DNA of 64,000 nucleotides from Arthrobacter sp. SLBN-122 (lineage in GTDB: Bacteria; Actinomycetota; Actinomycetes; Actinomycetales; Micrococcaceae). The translations under genes and the position numbers were made by a program. How positions within the stretch are numbered: the stretch's first letter is position 1; each line of letters opens with the position of its first letter. The stretch covers positions 4,030,001-4,094,000 of the forward strand of contig NZ_VFMS01000001.1 of NCBI RefSeq assembly GCF_006715165.1. The letters run 5' to 3'. Of this stretch, positions 8,974 to 17,755 are shown one piece after another. Under the pieces are notes generated by a model, which was not told the origin of the DNA, did no database searches, and was given only the letters and a program-made list of their open reading frames with translations.

Positions 8974-9900
8974 ATGCTTAGCCGAATTGCCGAGTCCCTG
9001 TTTTGGATCGGCCGCTATGTGGAACGGGCGGACGGTACCGCCCGTATCCTTGATGTGCACCTGGAACGCCTGAACCACCTCCCCATGGACGAGCGCAGGA
9101 GCGTCGCCCAGGAACTGCTGGCGGTCATGGGCGCCCGGCCCCAGAGCGAGGATTTCGGCCTGCCCGAACTGCTCCATGCCCTGGCTTATGACAAGACCAG
9201 CGCCACGTCCATCGCCGGCTCACTGGGCGCAGCCCGTGAGAATGCCCGCCGGGCCCGGGAAACCGTGTCCTCGGGCCTCTGGGAGAGCCTGAACACCACC
9301 TACTACGGCCTGAGCCAGCACCGCAAGGACGTGGTGGGTACCTACCGCTTCTGCAACTGGACCCTGGAACGCACCGCCATGGTCAGCGGCCTTGCCGACA
9401 CCACCGTGAGCCACGACGAAAGCTGGCTCTTCCTGGTCCTGGGCCGTTCCCTGGAACGCGCGGACATGACGGCCCGGATGCTCTCCACCCGCGACGTGCT
9501 CTCCGCCGGCATGTCCTGGGTGAACATGCTGCGCTGCGCCGGTGCCTACGAGTCCTTCCTGCGCACCCGCCGCGCCGCCTTCGGTGACCAGCACGCCGCC
9601 GAATTCCTGCTGCTGGACCGGCTCTTTCCGCGCTCCATCGTCTACGCGCTGCGGGACGCGGACGAGTGCCTGGCAAAGCTGGACCCGTCCGCGCAGCGGG
9701 TGGGTTTCATCAACGATGCCCGCCGCATCGTGGGGCAGGCAAGGACCTTCCTGGAGTTCCACCGGACGGACGACCTCATGTCCGAGCTGCCCGAGCACAT
9801 GGAACGGGTCCAGAAGGCAGTGTCCCAGGCCTCGGACGCCATTTCCCGTAAGTACTTCAATCAGGCGGACGAACTGGCCTGGGTGGGAGAAGTGTCATGA
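8974..9900 (+). CDS. Alpha-E domain protein of the ATP-grasp operon
   Basis: 308 residues, almost wholly alpha-helical in composition, with the family opening MLSRIAESLFWIGRYVERAD. The biochemical role of the alpha-E domain (DUF403) is not established. It is nearly always encoded between a permuted ATP-grasp protein and a transglutaminase-like protein, as here. A strong ribosome site (AGGAGG) stands 9 bases before the ATG. Its stop overlaps the transglutaminase start by 4 bases (ATGA), so translation is probably coupled. Confidence 0.92.
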   Translation: MLSRIAESLFWIGRYVERADGTARILDVHLERLNHLPMDERRSVAQELLAVMGARPQSEDFGLPELLHALAYDKTSATSIAGSLGAARENARRARETVSSGLWESLNTTYYGLSQHRKDVVGTYRFCNWTLERTAMVSGLADTTVSHDESWLFLVLGRSLERADMTARMLSTRDVLSAGMSWVNMLRCAGAYESFLRTRRAAFGDQHAAEFLLLDRLFPRSIVYALRDADECLAKLDPSAQRVGFINDARRIVGQARTFLEFHRTDDLMSELPEHMERVQKAVSQASDAISRKYFNQADELAWVGEVS

Positions 9901-10748
9901 CCCGGTTGAGCATCGTCCACAGGACGGCCTACAAGTACAACAAGCGCGTCACCCTGTCCTACAACGAGGCCCGGATGACGCCGCTGACGGATTCGCAGCA
10001 GGTGGTGCTGGAGTCCGTGGTGAAGGTGTCCCCGTCCCAGGCGGCGGTGAGCACCTACCGCGACTACTGGGGGACCAGGGTCACGGCCTTTGATATGCAG
10101 ATGCCGCACGAGAACCTTGAGGTGGTCTCCAACATCACGGTGGAGGTGCACCGGGCCGGGAAGATTCCGGCGGAAGCGGACATCGTGGGGTGGGACGTCC
10201 TGGCGGCACCGGAAACGCTGGACACGTTCAGTGACTGGCTGCCGCAGTCCCGGTTGAGCGGGCCGGGTGACGAAGTGCTGGGCATCATCCCGGACGTCGT
10301 CGCGGGGAAGAACCCGCACGAAGCTGCCATGTCCGTGTTTGCCTGGATGCGGGGGGAGATGACGTACATGTCCGGCTCCACCGCCGTCACCACCAACGCG
10401 GAGGAAGCCTGGGGCCAGCGCCAGGGGGTGTGCCAGGACCTGGCGCACCTGGCCATCGGGGCGCTGCGCAGCTGCGGCATTCCGGCCCGCTACGTCTCCG
10501 GCTACCTGCACCCGCGGTCCAGCGCCGGAATCGGCGAGACCGTGGCGGGACAGTCGCATGCCTGGTTGGAATGGTGGGACGGTGACTGGCGCAGCTGGGA
10601 CCCCACCAACCACAAACCTGCCGGCGACTTCCACGTCACGGTGGCACGCGGCCGGGATTACCGGGACGTGCCCCCGCTCAAGGGCATCCTGTCCGGCGGC
10701 GGGGGGTCCGCCCTGAACGTCAGCGTGGAGATCACCCAGCTCGCCTGA
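9897..10748 (+). CDS. Transglutaminase-like cysteine protease family protein
   Basis: 283 residues with an N-terminal beta domain (RLSIVHRTAYKYNKRV, the bacterial transglutaminase-like N-terminal domain) and a papain-like catalytic core. The triad is visible: Cys179 in QGVCQDLAH, His221 in SHAWLEWW, and Asp235 in WDPTN. Members hydrolyse or transfer amide bonds, and most bacterial ones are thought to be peptidases. Overlap with the alpha-E gene and spacing from the ATP-grasp gene show a three-gene operon, closed by a hairpin terminator at 10760. Confidence 0.93.
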   Translation: MTRLSIVHRTAYKYNKRVTLSYNEARMTPLTDSQQVVLESVVKVSPSQAAVSTYRDYWGTRVTAFDMQMPHENLEVVSNITVEVHRAGKIPAEADIVGWDVLAAPETLDTFSDWLPQSRLSGPGDEVLGIIPDVVAGKNPHEAAMSVFAWMRGEMTYMSGSTAVTTNAEEAWGQRQGVCQDLAHLAIGALRSCGIPARYVSGYLHPRSSAGIGETVAGQSHAWLEWWDGDWRSWDPTNHKPAGDFHVTVARGRDYRDVPPLKGILSGGGGSALNVSVEITQLA

Positions 10749-10759
10749 GGCGCCAGGTT

Positions 10760-10780
10760 CCCCGGCCGCCACGGCCGGGG
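10760..10780. terminator. Hairpin between convergent genes
   Basis: CCCCGGCC and GGCCGGGG form an 8-bp stem around GCCAC, 12 bases after the transglutaminase stop. There is no uridine run. It probably serves both this operon and the convergent FMN-binding gene. Confidence 0.55.
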
Positions 10781-10816
10781 CACGCGCCGTCGGCCTGTTC
10801 TTTGATGCCGCCGGCT

Positions 10817-11284
10817 TTATTCCGGGGCCGTCCTGGCGGCGCTGCTGATCTGGGTCCACCACGTCATCGGATCGGTGACCTGGAAGCGGCGGCCCGTGAC
10901 CGTATCCGGCGTGATGCGGACGAACGCGTCCTTCCGCCCCGACTGCCACGGGAAGAGGTAGAGGCGGGAGGTTTCGAGCACATCCTCGGTGCTCTTGACC
11001 AGGGCCGCGGTGCCCTTGACCACCACGCTCCAGGCCAGGCCCGATTTGGGGTCCACCCCGTCCGCCTCCACGGCCACGGGGGCATCGCCGGACGCTGCCG
11101 AGAGCTTGGTTCCCTGGCTGGTCCGGAAGACCAGCGTGCCGCTGTCCACCGTGTAGTTGACGGGGAAGATGTCGGGGCGTCCATCCACCAGCACCGCCAG
11201 CCTGCCCACGGACACGGTCCGCAGCAGGGCCCAGCATTCATGGTGTTCGAGGTTTTGGACTTGGGTAGATGACTCGTTGCTCAT
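10817..11284 (-). CDS. Pyridoxamine 5'-phosphate oxidase-like FMN/F420-binding split-barrel protein
   Basis: 155 residues. The pattern LRTVSVGRLAVLVDGRPDIFPVNY followed by LVFRTSQGTKL is that of the small split-barrel flavoproteins (PNPOx-like, PF12900/PF01243). In actinobacteria many of these bind FMN, F420 or haem and reduce unknown substrates. It lacks the features of true PdxH. It sits 18 bases downstream of the SDR gene on the same strand, so co-transcription with that gene is likely. Confidence 0.85.
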   Translation of the reverse strand: MSNESSTQVQNLEHHECWALLRTVSVGRLAVLVDGRPDIFPVNYTVDSGTLVFRTSQGTKLSAASGDAPVAVEADGVDPKSGLAWSVVVKGTAALVKSTEDVLETSRLYLFPWQSGRKDAFVRITPDTVTGRRFQVTDPMTWWTQISSAARTAPE

Positions 11285-11302
11285 GCGGTGAGCATACGCC
11301 CT

Positions 11303-12754
11303 TCACCAGGGGCTGGGCTTGTAATCCTTGAGGAAGACGCCATACTGGTCCTCGCCGTTCTCGCCCATGACGATGGGGTCGTAAACCCGTGCAGCGCCGT
11401 CCACCAGGTCAAGGGGCGCGTGGAAGCCTTCCTCCATGAGCCGGACCTTCGTGAAGTGGGGGCGCTCGTCGGTGATCCAGCCGGTATCGACGGCGGTCAT
11501 CAGGATGCCGTCACTGTCCAGCATCTCCTGCGCGCTGGTGCGGGTCATCATGTTCAGCGCGGCCTTGGCCATGTTGGTGTGCGGGTGCCCAGGGCCCTTG
11601 TAGGCGCGGGAGAACTGCCCCTCCATGGCGGAGACGTTCACAATGTACTTCCGCCGTGCCGTGGAGCGCCTCATGGCGTTCCGGAGCCGGCTGACCAGCA
11701 GGAACGGCGCAGTGACGTTGCAGAGCTGAACCTCGAGCATTTCGAGGGGGTCCACCTCGTCCACCACCTGCGTCCAGCTGTTGATGCCGGCCAGGTCGGG
11801 AACCAGCCCGCCGGCGTCGATCGCTGTTCCTGCGGCGATCCGTTCCAGCGAAGCGGAACCGGTGGACAGCGCCAGGGAGGTGATGGCGTCCCCGGCGAGG
11901 ACCGGGTGCTCAGTGACGCTGCCGGCAAGCGCCAGCGGGTGCTTGTCATGGGCATGGCCGAAGGTCAGCAGCTCCGGACCGCCGTTGGCCTGCTCCAGTG
12001 CCGCCGGAAGCGGCTCGTCCTCGGCGTCCACCAGCGGCTTGTAGGCGTTGCCGGAACGGCGCACGGTCTGGGCGGCGTTGTTGATGATGATGTCCAGCGG
12101 GCCGGCCTGGTCGAGTGAATCGGTCAGGGCCATCACTTGGGCAGGATCGCGCAGGTCGATGCCCACGATGCGCAGCCGGTGCAGCCACTCGCCGCTGTCC
12201 TGCATGGCCGCGAAACGGCGGACCGCATCCTTGGGGAACCGGGTGGTGATGGTGGTGTGCGCCCCGTCGCGCAGCAACCGGAGGGCGATGTACATCCCGA
12301 TCTTCGCCCGGCCGCCGGTCAGCAGCGCCCGACGCCCGGTCAGGTCGGTCCGGGCGTCGCGCTTGCTGTGGCTGAACGCAGCGCATTCCGGGCACAATTG
12401 GTGGTAGAACGCGTCCACCTGCGTGAAGTGCTGCTTGCAGATGTAGCAGGGGCGGGACCGGAGAAGGTGGCCCGCAACCTTGCCGGTGGCGGAGGGCGCC
12501 AGCTTGTTGCCGCGGGTCTCGTCATCGATCCGGTCCGGCGCAGCGGTGGCGGTCTGGGCGATGACGGCGCGGTCGGCTTCGGCGATCGAGTCGCGCTTGG
12601 TGACCCTGCGGTGGCGCTTGACGGCCTTGAACATCTTTCCGGTGGCGCGGCGCACCGAGACGTAGTCCGGGTGCTCCTCGTCGTACGCGTGGATGGTGTT
12701 CAGGACCTTGAGGCAGGCCTGGATGTCCTCAGGGGTCAGGTCGGGGGAGCTCAT
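11303..12754 (-). CDS. SDR family oxidoreductase with N-terminal zinc-ribbon-like region
   Basis: 483 residues. The C-terminal two thirds is a short-chain dehydrogenase: ALLTGGRAKIGMYIALRLL is the nucleotide-binding TGxxxIG loop, and DIIINNAAQTVRR is the NNAA motif. In the usual place of YxxxK, YKGPGHPHTNMAKAAL is seen. The first 190 residues are unusual: a helical part (DIQACLKVLNTIHAYDEE) and a four-cysteine cluster CYIC...CPEC that looks like a zinc ribbon. I used the ATG at MSSPDLTPEDIQ. A longer reading frame exists but runs through a strong palindrome. Substrate unknown. Confidence 0.88.
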   Translation of the reverse strand: MSSPDLTPEDIQACLKVLNTIHAYDEEHPDYVSVRRATGKMFKAVKRHRRVTKRDSIAEADRAVIAQTATAAPDRIDDETRGNKLAPSATGKVAGHLLRSRPCYICKQHFTQVDAFYHQLCPECAAFSHSKRDARTDLTGRRALLTGGRAKIGMYIALRLLRDGAHTTITTRFPKDAVRRFAAMQDSGEWLHRLRIVGIDLRDPAQVMALTDSLDQAGPLDIIINNAAQTVRRSGNAYKPLVDAEDEPLPAALEQANGGPELLTFGHAHDKHPLALAGSVTEHPVLAGDAITSLALSTGSASLERIAAGTAIDAGGLVPDLAGINSWTQVVDEVDPLEMLEVQLCNVTAPFLLVSRLRNAMRRSTARRKYIVNVSAMEGQFSRAYKGPGHPHTNMAKAALNMMTRTSAQEMLDSDGILMTAVDTGWITDERPHFTKVRLMEEGFHAPLDLVDGAARVYDPIVMGENGEDQYGVFLKDYKPSPW

Positions 12755-12771
12755 TGCGACAATTTTACCGC

Positions 12772-12821
12772 GTACGCCGCAGGCCGGGGCACCACCAGTG
12801 GTGGCCCGGCCTGCGGCGTAC
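12772..12821 (-). terminator. Long palindrome downstream of glgC
   Basis: GTACGCCGCAGGCCGGG and its complement form a stem of about 17 bp with an additional inner CACCAC/GTGGTG pairing, covering 50 bases in the gap between glgC and the SDR gene (both minus strand). There is no clear uridine run on the minus strand. It is a likely terminator or transcript-stabilising hairpin. Confidence 0.6.
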
Positions 12822-12842
12822 TTGATCTGCTGTTGACCGTGG

Positions 12843-14252
12843 TCAGGAGACCCTGGCGCTGGGAGCTGCCTCCGCTGCTGCGGCGGCGTGCGTGCCCGCC
12901 ACCTTGTCCACGGTCTCGCGGACATCGGGGTACTGCTCCGCGGCCGCCTTCACGGCACTGGGCAGCTCTCCCAGGTGCCGTGCGGCGAGCTGGCGTTCTT
13001 CGTCCGTGGGCTCCGGGACTTCCTGGCCTTTGGAGAGGACAGTGATGCCGGATTCGGTGACTTTGAAGCCGCGTGCACGGTCAAGGTCGGGGTCCAGCCC
13101 GATGGCGGCACCGGCGGGGACCTTGACGTTCTTGTCAAGGATGGCGCGTTTGATCACGGCCCCTTCGCCCACCTGCACCTTGTCCATCAGGACCGAGTCG
13201 ATGACCCGGCTGCTGGTGGCCACGTAGACGTCATTGGACAGCACCGAGCCTTCCACCACGCCGCCGGAGATCACTACTCCGTTGGCAACGATGGAGTCGA
13301 GGGCCGTTCCCACGGTGTTGTTCTTGCCCCGGACGAACTTGGCCGGCGGCGAGATGCTCTGCCGCGTGTAGATGGGCCACTCGGAGTTGTAGAGGTTGAA
13401 GACCGGCAGCGGGGAGATGAGGTCCATGTGGGCGTCGTAGAAGGAGTCGATGGTGCCAACGTCGCGCCAGTAGGTGCGGTCGCGTTCGGTGGAGCCGGGG
13501 ATGTCGTTGAGCGTGAAGTCGTAGACCCCCGCCTCGCCCTGGTTCACGAAGTACGGAATGATGTCCCCGCCCATGTCGTGCTTGGTGTCCAGGCGCTCGG
13601 CATCGACGTGCAGCGCGGCCACCAGGGCGTCGGCGTCGAATACGTAGTTGCCCATGGAGGCCAGGAACTGGGAAGGATCTGCGGCAAGCCCGGGGGTGCT
13701 GGCGGGCTTCTCCACGAAGGCTGCGATCTTCTGCGGATCGTTCTGGTCGACTTCGATGACACCGAACTGGTCGGCCATGTGCAGCGGCTGGCGGACGGCC
13801 GCCACGGTGGCTTTGGCCCCGCTGAGCACGTGCTGTTCCACCATCTGGGCGAAGTCCATCCGGTACACGTGGTCCGCGCCAACAACGACGACGATGTCGG
13901 GGTTGGCGTCGTGGATCAGGTTCAGGGACTGGTAAATGGCATTGGCGCTGCCCAGGAACCAGCTCTTGCCCACGCGCTGCTGTGCGGGAACAGAGGCGAC
14001 ATAGTTCCCCAGTTGGGTGGACATCCGCCACGCTTCGGATATATGCCGGTCGAGGCTGTGGGACTTGTATTGCGTGAGGACCACGATTTGCAGGTAGCGC
14101 GAATTCACCAGGTTGGAAATGGCGAAATCGATGAGGCGGTAACTGCCGGCAAACGGCACGGCGGGCTTGGCCCGGTCTGCCGTCAATGGCATCAATCTGT
14201 TTCCCTCGCCGCCTGCGAGGACAATGGCCAGGACTTTTTTGGTCAACGGCAT
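12843..14252 (-). CDS. glgC: Glucose-1-phosphate adenylyltransferase (ADP-glucose pyrophosphorylase)
   Basis: 469 residues; bacterial GlgC is usually 400-430, the excess being an Ala-rich C-terminal tail. Makes ADP-glucose from ATP and glucose 1-phosphate, the donor for glycogen and for maltose 1-phosphate synthesis. The N-terminal nucleotidyltransferase domain shows [24 protein letters not shown], and [14 protein letters not shown] is the Mg-binding aspartate region. The left-handed beta-helix with hexapeptide repeats ([22 protein letters not shown] and after) fills the last third. It is divergent from glgA, as in mycobacteria and other actinobacteria. Confidence 0.97.
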   Translation of the reverse strand: MPLTKKVLAIVLAGGEGNRLMPLTADRAKPAVPFAGSYRLIDFAISNLVNSRYLQIVVLTQYKSHSLDRHISEAWRMSTQLGNYVASVPAQQRVGKSWFLGSANAIYQSLNLIHDANPDIVVVVGADHVYRMDFAQMVEQHVLSGAKATVAAVRQPLHMADQFGVIEVDQNDPQKIAAFVEKPASTPGLAADPSQFLASMGNYVFDADALVAALHVDAERLDTKHDMGGDIIPYFVNQGEAGVYDFTLNDIPGSTERDRTYWRDVGTIDSFYDAHMDLISPLPVFNLYNSEWPIYTRQSISPPAKFVRGKNNTVGTALDSIVANGVVISGGVVEGSVLSNDVYVATSSRVIDSVLMDKVQVGEGAVIKRAILDKNVKVPAGAAIGLDPDLDRARGFKVTESGITVLSKGQEVPEPTDEERQLAARHLGELPSAVKAAAEQYPDVRETVDKVAGTHAAAAAEAAPSARVS

Positions 14253-14354
14253 AGTGGTCGCTCCTGTACGCCTTCGTAACTCCCCAAGACAGTCCGGTAG
14301 GCCCGGACTCCTTCACACTAGAACAGTTATGCGTGAACGACTACCTTGGGTCTT

Positions 14355-15560
14355 GTGCGAATAGACATTGTGACTAAAGAGTTCCCGCCGGAGATCTACG
14401 GTGGCGCCGGGGTGCATGTAGCCGAATTGAGCAGGGTGCTTAGTAAGCACGTTGACCTGCAGGTTCGTGCGTTCGGGGCTCCCCGTGATGCCGACTACCA
14501 CGGCGCCACGGTAACGTCCTACCAGGTCCCCGGGGACCTCGGCGGGGCCAACGCGGCGGTCCAGACCCTCGGCGTGGACCTCCGCATTGTGCCGGATGTG
14601 CAGGGCGCGGACGTGGTCCACTCGCATACCTGGTACGCCAACATGGCCGGACACCTGGCCTCCCTGCTGCACGGAATCCCGCACGTACTCAGCGCCCACA
14701 GCCTTGAACCGCTGCGGCCCTGGAAGGCCGAGCAGCTGGGCGGTGGCTACGCCCTTTCCTCCTGGGTGGAGAAGACGGCTTACGAAGCCGCTGCCGCGAT
14801 CATCGCCGTGTCCGAGGGCATGCGCCAGGACATCCTGCGCAGCTACCCCAACGTGGACCCTGCAAAGGTCCGGGTGGTCCACAACGGCATCGACGTGGAG
14901 CTCTGGCAGCGTGACGAGAACGACGACGCCGTCCGTGCCCTTGGCATCGACCCCGCCAAGCCAAGCGTGGTCTTTGTGGGAAGAAACACACGCCAGAAGG
15001 GCGTCCCCTACCTTCTGCGGGCGGCCGCGAAACTGCCCGCCGACGTCCAGCTGGTCCTGTGCCTGGGCGCAGCGGACACCCCGGAACTGGCAGCCGAAAC
15101 CGCTGCCCTCATCGAGGACCTGCAGAAGCAGCGCACGGGCGTTGTCCTGATCGAACGGATGCTGCCGCGCCATGAGCTGATCCAGGTGCTCAGCCATGCC
15201 ACCGCCTTCGCCTGCCCCTCCATCTACGAGCCGCTGGGCATCGTCAACCTTGAGGCCATGGCCTGCGGGGCGGCGGTGGTGGCGAGCGCCACCGGCGGTA
15301 TCCCCGAGGTGGTTGAGCACGGCCGCACCGGGCTGCTGGTGGACCTGGAGCAGGTCACGGACGGCACCGGCACGCCCCTGGACCCTGAAAAGTTCGTCAA
15401 GGAGTTCGCTGCGGCCCTCACGGAGGTGGTGTCCGATCCCGAGCGGGCCCGCGCCATGGGGCAGGCCGGCCGGGAGCGGGCCGAGAAGCACTTCTCCTGG
15501 GAGTCGATTACGGAAACCACCCTCGAGGTGTACCGCTCGGTGCTGCCGGCACAGAGCTGA
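14355..15560 (+). CDS. glgA: GT4/GT5-type glycogen synthase (GlgA; possibly maltose-1-phosphate synthase GlgM)
   Basis: 401 residues, shorter than classical GT5 GlgA (about 480) and matching the actinobacterial enzyme type. The start GTG gives VRIDIVTKEFPPEIYGGAGVHV; the nearby TTG 9 bases upstream is less likely. The donor-site segments are FVGRNTRQKGVPYLL near residue 205 and FACPSIYEPLGIVNLEAMACG near 290, the E-x7-E motif of retaining glycosyltransferases. In mycobacteria the equivalent protein uses ADP-glucose and glucose 1-phosphate to make maltose 1-phosphate for GlgE, so GlgM is a real alternative. Shares a 102-base divergent promoter region with glgC. Confidence 0.9.
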   Translation: MRIDIVTKEFPPEIYGGAGVHVAELSRVLSKHVDLQVRAFGAPRDADYHGATVTSYQVPGDLGGANAAVQTLGVDLRIVPDVQGADVVHSHTWYANMAGHLASLLHGIPHVLSAHSLEPLRPWKAEQLGGGYALSSWVEKTAYEAAAAIIAVSEGMRQDILRSYPNVDPAKVRVVHNGIDVELWQRDENDDAVRALGIDPAKPSVVFVGRNTRQKGVPYLLRAAAKLPADVQLVLCLGAADTPELAAETAALIEDLQKQRTGVVLIERMLPRHELIQVLSHATAFACPSIYEPLGIVNLEAMACGAAVVASATGGIPEVVEHGRTGLLVDLEQVTDGTGTPLDPEKFVKEFAAALTEVVSDPERARAMGQAGRERAEKHFSWESITETTLEVYRSVLPAQS

Positions 15561-15576
15561 CCCACCTGAAGCGTTA

Positions 15577-15624
15577 ACGACGACGGCGCCGCCCACCTTG
15601 CAAGGTGGGCGGCGCCGTCGTCGT
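15577..15624. terminator. 48-bp perfect palindrome between glgA and the acyl-CoA oxidase gene
   Basis: Two 24-base arms, ACGACGACGGCGCCGCCCAC continuing to CTTG and the exact complement, abut with no spacer. It begins 16 bases after the glgA stop and ends 18 bases before the convergent stop, so it probably terminates both transcripts. Confidence 0.8.
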
Positions 15625-15642
15625 AGCTGGAGTTAGGGACGC

Positions 15643-17754
15643 CTACTTCCGGTTCCCGGCTGTCCGCGCCAGCAGGACCTTTTCGTCCACGGGCGACTGT
15701 CCGCTGGCCCGCTCGCTCCGGAAGTGTGCGCGGGCTTCGTCTTGCCGCGTCCTCTCGGCGCCCGTGGCGATGGCTGCCCGCACGTGGTCCTCGCCGTAGC
15801 CGAAGGCGTCCACCAGGTCCAGGGCATGCGGCCGGATCCGCTCCAGCAGCCGGTTGATGTACCCACCCACCGTGCGGGCCCGCTGCATGGAGAGCCGGCC
15901 GTTCATGAGGTACCAGGACAGGTTCTTTTCGATCAGCGACAGGCCAAAGAGGTCCCGGAGCCAGGTCAGGACCTTCCTGGTCCCGGGATCGTCCACCTGC
16001 CGCAGGGCTTCCGTGAACGCCTCCCACTGCAGCAGTTCGGCATGCGCCTGGGCGGCGTCGATGAGTTCGTTCTGGTGCCGGTTGAACAGAGCGGCGCCCT
16101 TGTCCTGCGGCAGCCGCTTGCTGCCCTTCAGGGCGGCCCCGGCCTCGGCCACCATGGTCTGCACCCTGTCAGTCAGGAGGGCGCGCTGGCCTTCCTCGTC
16201 CCGCAGCGCGATCGCAGCTTTCTGGACGGACCCGGTGTCGGCCACGAACTGGGCCACCTGGCGCAGCCCGGTGCGGTGGACGGCTGCGCCCGCTGCCTGG
16301 TTCACCACATAGCGGGCCAGGACCCCGAAATCCACGTTGCGGAATTCCTTGGCGTAATCAGCCAGCAGGCGCTTGGCCACCAGCTGGAGCAGTACCGTGT
16401 TGTCGCCCTCGAAGGTGGCATACACATCGAGGTCGGCGCGCAGCGACGCGAACCGGTTTTCGATCAGGAAGCCGGCGCCGCCGCAGGCTTCCCGGCATTC
16501 CTGCAGGGTGTCCAGGGCGTGCCAGGTACTCAGGGGCTTCAGTGCCGCGGCCAGGGTTTCCAGGTCCTGGCGGTCCGCGTCCGTGTCATGGGCGCCGGAG
16601 AAGACATCGTCGAACTTCTGCAGCAGCTGCTCGTGCGCAAAGCCGGCCGCGTAAGTGGTGGCAAGCAGGGTGAACAGGCGCCGCTGGTGCCGCTGGTAAT
16701 CCAGCAGGACCTCTTCCTCTGTGTGCGAGGAGGCGTTGAACTGACGGCGTTCCGTGGCGTACTGGATGGCGGCCTTCAGGGCCACCTTGGAAGCCGCGAC
16801 GGCGGCTCCGTCCAGCGACACCCGGCCCTGGACCAGCGTTCCCAGCATGGTGAAGAAGCGTCGGCCGGGGCTGGCGATGGGCGAGGTGTAGGTTCCATTG
16901 GCGTCGACGTTGCCGTACCGGTTCAGGAGGTGTGTCCGTGGAATGCGGACATTGGTGAAGTGCAGCCGGCCGTTGTCGATGCCGTTCAGACCGCCCTTGA
17001 TGCCGTCGTCCTCCCCGCCGATTCCGGGCAGGAATTCCTTGGTGGCCGGGTCCCGCAGGTCGACGTAGAAGGCGTGCACCCCGTGGTTGACGCCGCGGGT
17101 GACCAGCTGGGCGAAGACAACAGCGCCCAGGCCGTCGATGGCGGCGTTGCCGATGTAGTCCTTCCAGGCCGCCCGGAACGGGGTGTGGATGATGAACTCT
17201 TCGGTCGTGGGGTCATAGGTTGCGGTGGTGGCAATGCTTGCCACGTCCGAGCCATGGCCCGTTTCGGTCATGGCGAAGCAGCCGGGAATTTCCAGGTTCA
17301 TGATTCCGGGCAGCCACTTGGTGTGGTGTTCTGCGGTGCCCAGGTGCATCACCGCGGATCCAAAGAGACCCCACTGGACGCCCGCCTTGATCTGCAGAGA
17401 AGGGTCAGCCACCACCAGTTCCTCGAACCCGGCGATGTTTCCGCCGTGGTCGTCGGCGCCGCCCAGCTCTGCCGGAAAGGCGCGGTGGACAGCTTCATGG
17501 TCCACGAGGTATTTCAGCTGGCCGAACACCCGGGTGCGGTGCTCTGAATGCGTCAGTCCCTCGATCTTGTGCAGTTCCGGCCTGGCTGCCAGCTCCCTTG
17601 CCTGGCGTCGCACGTCGGCCCATTTGCCCAGGAGCTGCCGCCCCAATGCCTCGACGTCGACGGCGGGGGCAGGGCTGTTGCCCATGGGTGTGGCTGCGGG
17701 GGTTGCCTCGGGGCGAAGTCCCTTGCGGGCAGGGCGGTCCACTACGTCAGTCAT
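15643..17754 (-). CDS. Acyl-CoA oxidase / acyl-CoA dehydrogenase family flavoprotein
   Basis: 703 residues, the length of acyl-CoA oxidases rather than of the 380-residue dehydrogenases. Introduces the alpha-beta double bond in acyl-CoA in the first step of beta-oxidation. Visible family segments: CFAMTETGHGSDVASIATTATYD (the flavin/substrate loop, residues about 155-175), RVSLDGAAVAASKVALKAAIQYATERRQF, and CREACGGAGFLIENRF with the EGDNTVLLQLVAKRLL block near residue 450. Divided only by the TetR gene from the thiolase-FabG-MaoC operon. Mycobacterial fadE5 occupies the equivalent place but is about 90 residues shorter. Whether O2 or an electron-transfer flavoprotein is the acceptor cannot be read. 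Confidence 0.9.
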   Translation of the reverse strand: MTDVVDRPARKGLRPEATPAATPMGNSPAPAVDVEALGRQLLGKWADVRRQARELAARPELHKIEGLTHSEHRTRVFGQLKYLVDHEAVHRAFPAELGGADDHGGNIAGFEELVVADPSLQIKAGVQWGLFGSAVMHLGTAEHHTKWLPGIMNLEIPGCFAMTETGHGSDVASIATTATYDPTTEEFIIHTPFRAAWKDYIGNAAIDGLGAVVFAQLVTRGVNHGVHAFYVDLRDPATKEFLPGIGGEDDGIKGGLNGIDNGRLHFTNVRIPRTHLLNRYGNVDANGTYTSPIASPGRRFFTMLGTLVQGRVSLDGAAVAASKVALKAAIQYATERRQFNASSHTEEEVLLDYQRHQRRLFTLLATTYAAGFAHEQLLQKFDDVFSGAHDTDADRQDLETLAAALKPLSTWHALDTLQECREACGGAGFLIENRFASLRADLDVYATFEGDNTVLLQLVAKRLLADYAKEFRNVDFGVLARYVVNQAAGAAVHRTGLRQVAQFVADTGSVQKAAIALRDEEGQRALLTDRVQTMVAEAGAALKGSKRLPQDKGAALFNRHQNELIDAAQAHAELLQWEAFTEALRQVDDPGTRKVLTWLRDLFGLSLIEKNLSWYLMNGRLSMQRARTVGGYINRLLERIRPHALDLVDAFGYGEDHVRAAIATGAERTRQDEARAHFRSERASGQSPVDEKVLLARTAGNRK

Positions 17755-17755
17755 G

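Noticed and set aside
12755..12925. Longer start for the SDR gene
   Set aside because: The extension runs through the 50-base palindrome at 12772-12821 and into glgC; the MSSPDLTPED start fits the family.
15724..17547. 607-residue plus-strand open frame opposite the acyl-CoA oxidase
   Set aside because: Antisense shadow of a gene with clear flavoprotein motifs; no recognisable domain and no ribosome site.
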